Assembly (NCBI GenBank): GCA_963729695.1
Contig: CAVSOT010000001.1
Coordinates: 1 to 64,000, forward strand
Source: PALSA-693 sp963729695
Lineage (GTDB): Bacteria; Actinomycetota; Acidimicrobiia; Acidimicrobiales; Palsa-688
Reading direction: 5' to 3'
DNA length: 64,000 nucleotides
The notes beneath the pieces are model-generated. The model made no database searches, was not told where the DNA came from, and saw nothing but the letters and a program-made list of their open reading frames with translations. Below, piece after piece: positions 1 through 7,322 of the stretch (positions are counted from its first letter, which is position 1; each line of letters starts with the position of its first letter). The position numbers were made by a program, and so were the translations under genes.

Positions 1-23
1 CCGGTGGCACCCCAGCGCCGGCC

Positions 24-509
24 TCACGGCAGCGAGGACCCGAGCTCGGGTTCGTGCGGCTGAGGGCAGGGCGGAGAGGGGGATGAAGCTTGCTCACCCA
101 TGTCCGAGATGGCGACATGTTGTGCGGCCGTGGTCGGTCTCCTCGTATCCGCAAGCACCGGCGTCGGTCGTGCCGTGTCTGGCTTCCCGAAGACGGCGAT
201 GCCGGTGATGGGGCCGAGCCAGTAAGTCGACAGCCCGAACCGGTCCGCGGAGTCCTTCTCCCGCTTGAGCTCTACGAGGCCGCGTTGGCGCAACACCCGC
301 AGCGCCCGCGCCGTCGCGGCGGGATCAATGCGAAGACGTTCGGCGACCTGACGGGCTGATGTCCGGGCAATCAATTGGTCGTCATTGTCGGCGATCGCCT
401 CAAGGGCGACCTCCTCCAGGGTCATCCACACCTGCGGCCGCAGCAGCCGCCGGAGCGGTCGACTATCGGCCGACAGCACGACGAACCCGCCCTCGCTGAA
501 GTCGCTCAA
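24..509 (-). CDS. winged-helix DNA-binding protein, second of a pair
   Basis: A protein of about 161 residues whose central part (about residues 25-90) looks like a winged-helix domain: a helix-rich stretch with QVAERLRIDPAATARALRVL, followed by a wing ending in GLVELKREKD. The Pro- and Ser-rich C-terminal third looks disordered. I chose a TTG start at 509 because it overlaps the TGA stop of the upstream gene (TTGA), which suggests translational coupling, and because residues encoded further upstream read like a shadow of that gene. It is the last gene of a three-gene minus-strand cluster after an excisionase-like gene. It is probably a replication or regulatory protein of the decayed integrative element. 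Its exact function is unknown. Confidence 0.55.
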   Translation of the reverse strand: MSDFSEGGFVVLSADSRPLRRLLRPQVWMTLEEVALEAIADNDDQLIARTSARQVAERLRIDPAATARALRVLRQRGLVELKREKDSADRFGLSTYWLGPITGIAVFGKPDTARPTPVLADTRRPTTAAQHVAISDMGEQASSPSPPCPQPHEPELGSSLP

Positions 510-844
510 GCGGCCGTCGTCCACTCGCGTGTCACTCCAGCCAGCTCCAGGCGCAGCTCGTAGGTCGGTGCCGCGAACCGATCGGACTCTTCGGCGTCGC
601 GCTCGACGACAACACCGGCCTGGCACAGCATCCGGATGCGCCGACCGACGGTGTCCTTGGAGACGCCGAGCCGACGGGCCATATCCCGGTAGCTGACGGC
701 CACGGTGATCCCGTCGGTGCTGTCGGTGGCGCGGACGGCCAGATCCAATAGCACCAGGAGGGTGTCCGAACCAAGCCGATAACCCAACGCCAACGCCCGG
801 CCGTCCAGGGCCAATCTCCCGCCTAAACGAGGATCAGGTGACAT
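506..844 (-). CDS. winged-helix DNA-binding protein, first of a pair
   Basis: A 112-residue protein. Residues about 25-85 form a helix-turn-helix with a clear recognition segment (SYRDMARRLGVSKDTVGRRI) and a following wing that reads QAGVVVERDAEESD. The next gene has the same layout, so the two are probably paralogous halves of one element-encoded regulatory or replication module. The ATG at 844 lies inside the end of the upstream excisionase-like gene (11-base overlap), and the stop overlaps the TTG start of the next gene. All three are therefore likely read from one mRNA. The role is inferred only from the DNA-binding fold. Confidence 0.6.
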   Translation of the reverse strand: MSPDPRLGGRLALDGRALALGYRLGSDTLLVLLDLAVRATDSTDGITVAVSYRDMARRLGVSKDTVGRRIRMLCQAGVVVERDAEESDRFAAPTYELRLELAGVTREWTTAA

Positions 845-1058
845 GCTCGACTCCCACTGGCTCGGCCAGGCCGGCCAGGCGCAACAGCGCTGCTTTGGGC
901 ACCCGCAATCGACGGCCGAAGGCCACCACCGGCACCCCGCGCACACCGTCACTGGCCAGGAATACCTTGGCCTGTTCGTATACCTGATTGCGACCCAGAC
1001 GCAGAATCTGCGCCGTCTCGTCGATGGTCAGAAAGTCCGGTGCATCCGCCAGGGCCAT
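834..1058 (-). CDS. excisionase-like small HTH protein
   Basis: A 74-residue protein of the MerR-like HTH_17 / excisionase type: FLTIDETAQILRLGRNQVYEQ is the helix-turn-helix, followed by a wing in VPVVAFGRRLRVPKAALLRL. The ATG at 1058 has a strong Shine-Dalgarno (GGGGAGG) just upstream, and in-frame sequence further upstream does not look coding. Proteins of this family act as recombination directionality factors or as DNA-binding adaptors in actinobacterial integrative elements. It is divergent from the XRE-integrase pair and first in a three-gene cluster, which fits an excisionase role. That role is an inference. Confidence 0.65.
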   Translation of the reverse strand: MALADAPDFLTIDETAQILRLGRNQVYEQAKVFLASDGVRGVPVVAFGRRLRVPKAALLRLAGLAEPVGVEHVT

Positions 1059-1085
1059 CGCAGCCTCCCCTTTCGTTGGCGACCA

Positions 1086-1114
1086 TTGACGCAACCTTGC
1101 CTTGCGTCTAGTAT
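1086..1114 (+). promoter_or_regulatory. promoter with embedded operator dyad for the XRE-integrase pair
   Basis: TTGACG at 1086-1091 and TAGTAT at 1109-1114 are separated by exactly 17 bases, a textbook sigma-70 arrangement reading toward the XRE gene. A perfect 7-base inverted repeat, GACGCAA at 1088-1094 and TTGCGTC at 1102-1108, overlaps the -35 element and fills the spacer. This is where a repressor would bind. The neighbouring XRE protein is the obvious candidate for autoregulation. The sequence elements are seen directly; the regulator is inferred. Confidence 0.55.
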
Positions 1115-1184
1115 GGCTTACGAGGCGCCGGAAAGTACAGCGATGTGATCCCGGAACTGTCCTCGGTTTGCGACAGGAGCGCTG

Positions 1185-1946
1185 ATGCCCAAACGCCGGC
1201 CCCCCACCGACGAGCCCACCTGGACACCCAACCAGGTGGTGGCCAACAACCTCACCCGCCTCCGTCATCGGCGCAACCTGACCCAAGCCGAACTCGCCCG
1301 CCAGCTGTCGGCCTGGGCTGGCAAAGAATGGACCGAAGCCATGGTGGCTCACGCCGAGCGGTCAGTAACGGGCAACCGGGTCCGCGAGTTCACTGCCGAC
1401 GACCTGATCACCTTCGCTCGGGCCCTGGACGTTCCTGTCCTGTACTTCCTTACCCCACCCCCCTCGGGCGTGTTCGTCCAGGTGCCCAACTCCCGGATCA
1501 CCACCATGGACATGCTGGGGGCAGTGTTGGGGCGACCGGACAACCTGGCTGAATGGGAAGCACTCCTTGACGAGTGGCATTTCTACGACGACGAGGAACT
1601 GCCTTTCCCCCTTAGCGACAAACGCCGCCAGCAGATCCGCGCCCGAGCCGGCGAGATAGCCCTGATCCGCGCCCACCACATCATCCGACGCCACTTCCAC
1701 GGCGACCTCATGCAGCTGCGAGCGACCCTGAACTCCCTCGCCGACCTGGTCTTCGACGTCGAAAGACACGAAGTCCTGGCCGACCTCGACGAGGACGAGC
1801 AAATGCGGCGAATTCAAGCCATGCGCGCCGACATCGAAAAGGGCAACCGACTCGCCCAGGCCAGCGAAGAACTCTTCCAGGTCAGCCTCGCCGAAGCCGA
1901 AGAAGACGAGCAGAAAGGAGCCGGCGAAGGAGGCGCAATCGAATGA
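1185..1946 (+). CDS. XRE-family transcriptional regulator
   Basis: A 253-residue protein. Residues about 17-75 form an XRE/Cro-type helix-turn-helix (VVANNLTRLRHRRNLTQAEL, later TADDLITFARALDVPVLYFL). The rest is a long charged, helical region that could support dimerisation. A GGAG lies just before the ATG at 1185. The stop overlaps the integrase start (ATGA at 1943-1946), so the two genes are translationally coupled. The promoter upstream contains a dyad over the -35 and spacer. In integrative elements such a regulator usually represses integrase or excision genes, and that is the likely role here. Confidence 0.7.
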   Translation: MPKRRPPTDEPTWTPNQVVANNLTRLRHRRNLTQAELARQLSAWAGKEWTEAMVAHAERSVTGNRVREFTADDLITFARALDVPVLYFLTPPPSGVFVQVPNSRITTMDMLGAVLGRPDNLAEWEALLDEWHFYDDEELPFPLSDKRRQQIRARAGEIALIRAHHIIRRHFHGDLMQLRATLNSLADLVFDVERHEVLADLDEDEQMRRIQAMRADIEKGNRLAQASEELFQVSLAEAEEDEQKGAGEGGAIE

Positions 1947-2962
1947 GCCGCAACTCGACCGCCGCGCCCCGCAAGGATCTGGCGACAGGAACCTGGTGGT
2001 TTGTGGTCGACATCGGAGAGGGTCCGAACGGCCAGCGGCGCCAGACGAAGCGGCGGGGCTTCAGAACGCGCAAGGCGGCACAGGAAGAGTTAGATCACAT
2101 CCGGGGGTCGCTGCGCTCAAGCACCTACGTGACTCCGAAGCGTCAAACGGTGCGAGAGTTTCTCGAGAGCGACTGGCTGCCGGCATTGCGCAGCACACTC
2201 GCGACGTCGACGTGGGAGTCCTACGTCCGCAACGTCAGGCTCCACGTGGCGCCAAGCATTGGCAGTTTGCAACTTCAGCAGGTTGACGGCGCCGTATTGA
2301 ATCGCCTGTACGCAGACCTCCTGGAAGGTGGTCGCAGGCTTGGCCAGCAATCGCCTGGGCTTAAGCCGCGCACCGTCCGTTACGTACACACCATCCTCTC
2401 TGCTGCCTTCGGTGACGCCGTCAGCTGGCAGCGGCTCGTCGTCAACCCGGCGACCAGAGCGACTCCCCCGTCAGCCTCCGCTTCGAAGGCGCCCGAGATG
2501 CACACCTGGACGGGGGCGCAGGTACGGCGGTTCCTGGAGTTGTGCGGGGGCGACCGCTATACATCGGCCTTCGCGTTTCTGGCCCTGACCGGCTGCCGGC
2601 GCGGTGAGGCGCTCGGGCTCCGCTGGTCGGACCTCGATTGGGAACGTCGCACGGCGGCTATCCGCCAGTCAGTTATCCCACTCACCAAGGAGTCCGGGAA
2701 AGGTCGCGAGGCCCGGATAGTGCCTCGGACCAAGACGGATCGGGCCCGGGTTGTCGAGCTCGACATCGCGACCGACACGATGCTCCGTTCCTGGAAGGCC
2801 CAACAGGCGAAGGAGCGGCTGCTGGCGCCGCTTACCGAGAAGGTTGCCGCCCTCATCTTTGGGACTTCCGGCTGAGGATGGCGCCCGTTCGACCGGGCTG
2901 TCCGAATGCTCAGACGCGCAGGTCGGTTATCGGTCCGGCCACTGCTTGTGACCATTCTGTGA
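1943..2962 (+). pseudogene. tyrosine recombinase (integrase), C-terminally decayed
   Basis: The first 310 codons read as a phage/ICE-type tyrosine integrase: an arm-binding AP2-like N-terminus (TWWFVVDI, then RRGFRTRKAAQEEL), a SAM-like core-binding domain (about 65-165), and the start of the catalytic domain with the first catalytic Arg in TGCRRGEALGLRW (about residue 219) and a Lys-bearing beta hairpin (TKTDRARVVEL). A stop falls at 2873-2875. In-frame integrase-like sequence (GWRPFDRAVRMLRRAGR) continues after it, then a second stop at 2960-2962. The His-x-x-Arg and Tyr nucleophile segments are absent. Full-length relatives run to about 370-400 residues, so this copy should be inactive. 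It sits at the 3' side of tRNA-Gln, a usual attachment site. Confidence 0.75.
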
Positions 2963-2997
2963 CCACAGGGCCGTTTCGAGGGCCCTCCGAAAGTAAG

Positions 2998-3024
2998 CCC
3001 CAGGCCGCTGACCTGGGGTTTCTT
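2998..3024. terminator. intrinsic terminator after tRNA-Gln / integrase remnant
   Basis: CCCCAGG and CCTGGGG form a perfect 7-bp stem around a 7-base loop (2998-3018), followed on the plus strand by TTTCTT. The flanks AGTAA and TTACT extend the symmetry, so it could also act on the minus strand, where it follows the tRNA. It sits between the dead integrase and tRNA-Gln. Confidence 0.55.
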
Positions 3025-3037
3025 ACTGGAGTTGCAG

Positions 3038-3109
3038 CTCGGGGGGGAGGACTCGAACCCCCAATGACAGGGCCAGAACCTGTTGTGTTGCCGATTACAC
3101 CACCCCCGA
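3038..3109 (-). tRNA. tRNA-Gln (anticodon CTG)
   Basis: The minus strand folds as a 72-nt tRNA. The acceptor stem is TCGGGGG/CCCCCGA with discriminator G, the D arm contains GTGTAATCGGCAAC, and the anticodon stem ACAGG/CCTGT carries loop TTCTGGC with anticodon CTG (Gln). The T arm contains GGTTCGAGTCC. No CCA is encoded. It lies 45 bases downstream of gltX on the same strand, so co-transcription is possible. A tyrosine integrase remnant lies against its 3' end, which suggests this tRNA was the attachment site of the element. Confidence 0.93.
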
Positions 3110-3154
3110 AGGGTGCCCCGGCACTCTAGCCGTCCCGGATCGCCGACTGCACCA

Positions 3155-4552
3155 TCACGTGGGGGGTTCGAGACCGGAGGCCAGGCGCCGCTGCCCATCG
3201 GCCAGTCGAGCCAGCGTCCGTTCGCGCCCGAGCGTTTGCAGCGACTCCCACAAGGGGGGCCCGATCGTGCGGCCGGTGACCGCTAGCCGGATAGGGGCCT
3301 GGGCCTTCCTGACCGCACCCACGCCGGCGTCCTCGCCCGCGGCCACTGTGGCGTCGTGGATGGAGGCGGCATCCCAGTCCTCCAGCTCGCCGTACCGCTT
3401 GGCTGCGGCGGCCAAGACGGCCCCGAAGGCCGGGTTGCGGCGCACCTCCCGCTCCCACTCGTCGGGATCGACGACCAGATCGGGCAGATAGAGGAAGTCG
3501 GTCAACGAGTACACCTGGGCCAGGGTCCGGGCTCGCTCCTGCACCTGGGCGGCCAAGGGGCGCCACCTGCCGAGCAGCCAGCTCTGAGCCCGTTCGACCA
3601 GCTCGTCGGTCGGGAGCGCCCGCAGATACTCGGCGTTGACGGCTTGCAGCTTGCGCTCGTCGAACACGGCGCCCGCGCTCTTCACGTCCTCGAGGCGGAA
3701 CTCGGCCAGGAGCTCCTCGAGAGAGATGATCTCCCTGTCGCCGCCAGGTGACCAGCCGAGCAGCGCCAGGTAGTTGCGCATGGCCTCGGGGAGAAATCCC
3801 TCGTCGCGGTAGTCCTCCATGGCCACCTTGTCCCGGCGCTTGGACAGCTTCTTCTTGGCGCTGTTCAGCAACAACGGGAGGTGGGCGAAGACCGGGTGGG
3901 TCCCGTACCCAAGCGCTTCCCAGAGGAGCACGTACTTCGAGGTGTTGGGGACGTGCTCCTCTCCCCGGATCACGTGGGTGATGGCCATATCCGCGTCATC
4001 GACGACGTTGGCCAGGAGAAAGAGGGGGTCTCCGTTGGACTTGCGCAACCCGAAGTCCTCGATCAGCGCGTTATCGACGGCGACCGAGCCGCGTATCACG
4101 TCGTCAAAGACCGTTTGCCCGGTGTCGGGGGTCCGGAACCGCACCAAGCGGCCGGAAAGCGGCTCCAGGCCGCGATCACGGCAGTGACCGTCGTAGCCAG
4201 GGGCTCGGCCCTGTCGCTTGGCCCGCTCCGCGACCTCAGACGGGGTGCAGTCGCACGCGTAGGCCGCCCCTTCGGCCAGCAGGCGCCCGATCGCCGCCTG
4301 GTAGAGCTCGTTGCGCTGGGACTGGAAGTAGGGGCCCTCGTCCCAATCCAGCCCGAGCCACTGCATGGCCCGGAGAATCCCATCGACATATTCCGGTCGG
4401 TTGCGGGCCGAGTCGGTGTCTTCGATGCGCAACACAAAGCTGCCCCCGTGCTGGCGGGCAAACAACCAGTTGAACAGCGCGGTCCGACCGGTACCGACAT
4501 GGAAATACCCCGTCGGTGAGGGGGCGATACGGACGCGAGGAGAGGGATTCAC
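3155..4552 (-). CDS. gltX: glutamyl-tRNA synthetase
   Basis: A 465-residue class I aminoacyl-tRNA synthetase that charges tRNA with glutamate. The N-terminus RVRIAPSPTGYFHVG (residues 6-20) holds the HIGH-like motif HVGT. RIEDTD at 42-47 contacts substrate, and KLSKR at 235-239 is the KMSKS-like loop. The C-terminal half is the helical anticodon-binding domain. The start is GTG at 4552; no strong ribosome-binding site is visible. The family includes discriminating and non-discriminating enzymes. Many actinobacteria lack GlnRS and make Gln-tRNA by mischarging followed by GatCAB. That would make the adjacent tRNA-Gln a natural substrate, but GatCAB is not in this window. Family assignment is very secure. 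Confidence 0.95.
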   Translation of the reverse strand: MNPSPRVRIAPSPTGYFHVGTGRTALFNWLFARQHGGSFVLRIEDTDSARNRPEYVDGILRAMQWLGLDWDEGPYFQSQRNELYQAAIGRLLAEGAAYACDCTPSEVAERAKRQGRAPGYDGHCRDRGLEPLSGRLVRFRTPDTGQTVFDDVIRGSVAVDNALIEDFGLRKSNGDPLFLLANVVDDADMAITHVIRGEEHVPNTSKYVLLWEALGYGTHPVFAHLPLLLNSAKKKLSKRRDKVAMEDYRDEGFLPEAMRNYLALLGWSPGGDREIISLEELLAEFRLEDVKSAGAVFDERKLQAVNAEYLRALPTDELVERAQSWLLGRWRPLAAQVQERARTLAQVYSLTDFLYLPDLVVDPDEWEREVRRNPAFGAVLAAAAKRYGELEDWDAASIHDATVAAGEDAGVGAVRKAQAPIRLAVTGRTIGPPLWESLQTLGRERTLARLADGQRRLASGLEPPT

Positions 4553-4568
4553 GCCGAACCAGGATACC

Positions 4569-4589
4569 GGAGCCCCTCGTTGGGGCTCC
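4569..4589 (-). terminator. hairpin after the sigma factor gene
   Basis: GGAGCCCC and GGGGCTCC form a perfect 8-bp stem with a 5-base loop, in the short gap between the end of the sigma gene and the start of gltX. There is no following T run, so it may be a weak terminator or an mRNA 3'-end stabiliser. Confidence 0.45.
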
Positions 4590-4635
4590 CCGTGGTCGTC
4601 CGAAACCGACGACGCCCTGGGCGCCTCCGGCGCGG

Positions 4636-5565
4636 TCAGCTGGCGAGCAGATCGTGGGCGTCGCTGCCGGCCAACTGCCGCCGCAGCTTGCCGAGGGCGT
4701 CCCGTTCGATGCGACGAACCCGCTCCGCCGTGAGTTGGAGCGCCTGGCCCACCTCACCCTGGGTACGAGGCTCGCCTCGATCCAGGCCGTAGCGCAGCTC
4801 CAACACCTGGCGCTCCTCCTTGGAGAGCCGATCCAGGAAGCGGGAGACCTCCTCGGGCAGCAGGCTGCTGGCCACCGCCTCGAAGGGGCTCTCAGCGGTC
4901 CGGTTGACGACCAGGTCGCCGAGGCTGGTGTCACCGTCTTCGCCCACGGCGACGTCAAGGCTCATCGGATCCGTGTCGTAGCGGAACAGCTCCGAGACGA
5001 CCGCTTCTGTGGTACCGACCGCCTCGGCCAGCTCCGCCAGCGTCGGCGGGCGCCCGATACGAACTTCCATCTCGGCCTGGAGCCGGCGAACCCGGCGGAT
5101 CTCGTCGCCCACGTGGGCCGGGACGCGCACGGTGTGAGCGGTGTTTTCCACGGCCCGCCCGATCGACTGGCGGATCCACCACGTGGCGTACGTCGAGAAC
5201 TTGAATCCCTTGCGCCAGTCGAACTTCTCGACGGCGTGGATGAGGCCCAGGTTGCCCTCCTGGATGAGATCGCCCAGGGGCAGTCCGGACCATTGATACT
5301 TACGGGCCACGGAGACCACCAGCCGGAGGTTGGCGTTGATGAACTCGGTGGTTGCGTCTGCGGCGGCATCGACCTGAGCGCGCAGCTCTCGGCGCTGCTT
5401 GGGGCTCAGCTTCTCGCCGCTGTCGAGTCTGGCCTGGGCGGCCTGGCCTTCCTGGATAACCTGGCCGAGCCGCATTTCATCCGCCTTGGTGAGCAACGGG
5501 AAGCTTCCCGCCTCATCGAGGTAGAGGCCCAGCAGGTCCGGGGTGTAGGAGAGCGTCTGGTTCAT
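4636..5565 (-). CDS. RNA polymerase sigma factor, sigma-70 group 2 type
   Basis: A 309-residue sigma factor that directs core RNA polymerase to promoters. Region 1.2 begins at DLLGLYLDEAGSFPLLT (10-26). Region 2 has ANLRLVVSVARKY and GLIHAVEKFDWRKGFKFSTY, then WWIRQSIGRAVE (about 78-140). Region 3 has RRVRRLQAEMEVRIGRPPTLAELA. Region 4 ends with the -35-recognition helix in TQGEVGQALQLTAERVRRIE. It lacks the long acidic region 1.1 of the principal sigma, so it resembles SigB/HrdB-like alternative group 2 factors. I chose the ATG at 5565, since in-frame sequence upstream does not look like sigma. It is divergent from DUF2630, with a dyad in the shared promoter region. Confidence 0.9.
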   Translation of the reverse strand: MNQTLSYTPDLLGLYLDEAGSFPLLTKADEMRLGQVIQEGQAAQARLDSGEKLSPKQRRELRAQVDAAADATTEFINANLRLVVSVARKYQWSGLPLGDLIQEGNLGLIHAVEKFDWRKGFKFSTYATWWIRQSIGRAVENTAHTVRVPAHVGDEIRRVRRLQAEMEVRIGRPPTLAELAEAVGTTEAVVSELFRYDTDPMSLDVAVGEDGDTSLGDLVVNRTAESPFEAVASSLLPEEVSRFLDRLSKEERQVLELRYGLDRGEPRTQGEVGQALQLTAERVRRIERDALGKLRRQLAGSDAHDLLAS

Positions 5566-5619
5566 TGCATAGTGAAGTAACCCCGCGAGGTGCGGCATTA
5601 TGCCGGGAACAGAAAGGTT

Positions 5620-5645
5620 GCGACTGTGACAATGGGCACAGTCGC
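5620..5645. promoter_or_regulatory. inverted repeat between divergent sigma and DUF2630 genes
   Basis: GCGACTGTG (5620-5628) and CACAGTCGC (5637-5645) form a perfect 9-bp inverted repeat with an 8-base spacer in the 94-base divergent promoter region. It lies 15 bases before the DUF2630 start, so it could be an operator or a 5'-UTR hairpin. No regulator is identified. Confidence 0.4.
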
Positions 5646-5659
5646 GGGTAGGAGTCCCG

Positions 5660-5905
5660 ATGAACGACGTAGAGATCGTCGAGCGTATCGACAAGCTGGT
5701 CGCCGAGGAGCACGAGCTCGAACGGCAGCACGGCGAGGGCGGCGACCTGCAGCCCGGTGAGCGGCAACGCCTCGACCAGATCGAAGTGCAGCTCGACCAG
5801 TGCTGGGACCTGCTGCGCCAGCGGCGAGCCCGTCGGGCCGCAGGCCGGGATCCGGCGGAAGCCGAGGTTCGCGCGGCCGACGTGGTAGAGCATTATCAGC
5901 AGTGA
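5660..5905 (+). CDS. DUF2630 family protein
   Basis: An 81-residue, highly charged, all-helical protein. It has the family pattern: VERIDKLVAEEHELERQ at the N-terminus, LDQIEVQLDQCWDLLRQRRARR in the middle, and an acidic tail ending EHYQQ. DUF2630 is widespread in actinobacteria and has no established function; two long amphipathic helices suggest a coiled-coil hairpin. GGAG lies before the ATG at 5660. It is divergent from the sigma factor gene, which could mean shared regulation through the intervening inverted repeat. Confidence 0.85.
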   Translation: MNDVEIVERIDKLVAEEHELERQHGEGGDLQPGERQRLDQIEVQLDQCWDLLRQRRARRAAGRDPAEAEVRAADVVEHYQQ

Positions 5906-6007
5906 CGCTCCCCCCGGGGCGCCCGCCCGGTTGGCGGAGAGAGCGGATCGACCGAGCGCCGAGGGCGCCGTGACCCTTTCCGACGACCCGCTTCCTCCCC
6001 ACCGCTC

Positions 6008-6406
6008 GTGGTGATTGCCCTTACCCAGTCCCAGGCTCTGGTGTTGCTCTTCGTGGTGCTCCCGTTCCTTGTGGCCTTTCCCGTCCTGGCCTTTGTGTCG
6101 TGGCGATGGAAGGGCAGGCCGGCGCCGATCCGGACCTCGACGATCTTGCAGGAAGGTGACCCGGCCGAGGCCGAGGTCCTGGCCGTCCGACATATGGGCA
6201 CCCTCGTCGATGTTCGTCCGATGGTGCGGTTCTCGTTGCGGGTCCGTCCGCTGACCGGGGGCGAACCTTTCGAGCTGGAGGTCACCCAGTCGATGCCGAG
6301 AGGGGTAGCCCGCCAAATCAAGGTTGGAGAGACCGTGGACGTCCGGGTGATGCCCGACCATTCGGCCGGGGCCGTCGTGTGGGGCGAGATCGGGATCGAT
6401 CACTGA
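6008..6406 (+). CDS. small membrane-anchored protein of unknown function
   Basis: About 132 residues. One strong hydrophobic segment near the N-terminus (about residues 9-31, ALVLLFVVLPFLVAFPVLAF) is followed by WRWKGR, so the remainder is probably cytoplasmic. The soluble part is beta-rich (AEAEVLAVRHMGTLVDVRPM, then FSLRVRPLTG and VGETVDVRVMP), resembling a small beta-barrel. I do not recognise a named family. The start is GTG at 6008 or the next GTG at 6011. It is followed 57 bases later by another small conserved gene on the same strand. Confidence 0.6.
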   Translation: MVIALTQSQALVLLFVVLPFLVAFPVLAFVSWRWKGRPAPIRTSTILQEGDPAEAEVLAVRHMGTLVDVRPMVRFSLRVRPLTGGEPFELEVTQSMPRGVARQIKVGETVDVRVMPDHSAGAVVWGEIGIDH

Positions 6407-6463
6407 GCGGTCGGACCCGTCCTCGTCTGGAGCCGAGGCGGTGCGCCAGGCCAGAATGAGTCC

Positions 6464-6769
6464 ATGGACCTGAAGCCCGGTACGAGACTTCGTTCGTCGG
6501 TGTGCAGCGTCGAGGTGATCGTGGTGAAGACGCCCGCCGATCCCGTCGACCTGCGCTGCGGCGGCCATCCCATGGTTCCGACCGGCACGACGATCACCGA
6601 AGCCCCGCCCGAGCCCGGATTCGACGGGGGTAGCCTCCTCGGCAAGCGCTACACCGACGGCGACGCCACTATCGAAGTGCTCTGCACCAAGGCCGGCCCT
6701 TCCTCCCTGTCCGTCGGCGACGTGGTGATGGTCCTCAAGGAAGCCAAGCCGCTGCCATCGTCGGACTGA
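6464..6769 (+). CDS. conserved hypothetical protein, about 101 residues
   Basis: A small soluble protein starting MDLKPGTRLRSSVCSVEVIV and containing LRCGGHPM, GKRYTD and IEVLCTKAG. The two Cys-containing segments (CSVEVIVVK and EVLCTKAG) and the beta-strand pattern suggest a compact beta fold. Similar short proteins occur in mycobacteria and other actinobacteria near lipid-metabolism genes, but I cannot assign a function. There are no membrane segments. The start ATG at 6464 has no strong Shine-Dalgarno. Confidence 0.6.
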   Translation: MDLKPGTRLRSSVCSVEVIVVKTPADPVDLRCGGHPMVPTGTTITEAPPEPGFDGGSLLGKRYTDGDATIEVLCTKAGPSSLSVGDVVMVLKEAKPLPSSD

Positions 6770-7322
6770 CCTACCGTCCGCCCACCGAGGGTTCATCGTC
6801 CCGGAGCGGGCGGGCTGGTGAGCGCCCTGTGCGAGTGGCGCCGCGATCTCGACGGAGGAATTCCGATCCGGGGCCCGGATCGGCTCCGAACTGGTACCTG
6901 TACCACTGTCGTTTGAAGGGATCACCGCGCCCGTAGCACCAGAATTTCTCGATCGAACAGCACCCGCAACGAGACTGCGGGACTGCGACGGGGGCAGCCG
7001 TACGTGGTCGAAGCGACATCAGGTTCGGATCCTGGCCGGGTATCAGCACGAGTGCGCCGGCGGGACGCATTGGGCCGATACGAAAGAGCGGCGCCAAGGC
7101 CAACCGCTCGGGCCAGCGAGCGCGGTATTCCCTGGAAAGGCTTCCCGGTCAAGCCCAACCGAACCCTTGCAAAAAAGCCAGCGGATCTGGGCACGAAAAG
7201 TACTCGATTGACCGCTCAGAATGAGATCATCCACGAGCCTGGAATTCCGGCCAAACGTGTGCTAGCACGGGCGGTGGTTGTCTCGAAGGCAGGGAAAAGA
7301 CAACGTCACGAAGGGGTGAAAA
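6770..7322. other. intergenic stretch without a supported gene
   Basis: Reading frames here show no family motifs or convincing protein composition. The last 100 bases contain a perfect 10-base palindrome (GTGCTAGCAC at 7259-7268) and an AGGGG ribosome-binding site before the sortase-fusion ATG. It probably holds the promoter of that operon. Confidence 0.4.

Noticed and set aside
2967..2986. Short inverted repeat AGGGCC/GGCCCT after the integrase remnant
   Set aside because: A 6-bp stem is common at this GC content, and the stronger terminator 12 bases on explains termination.
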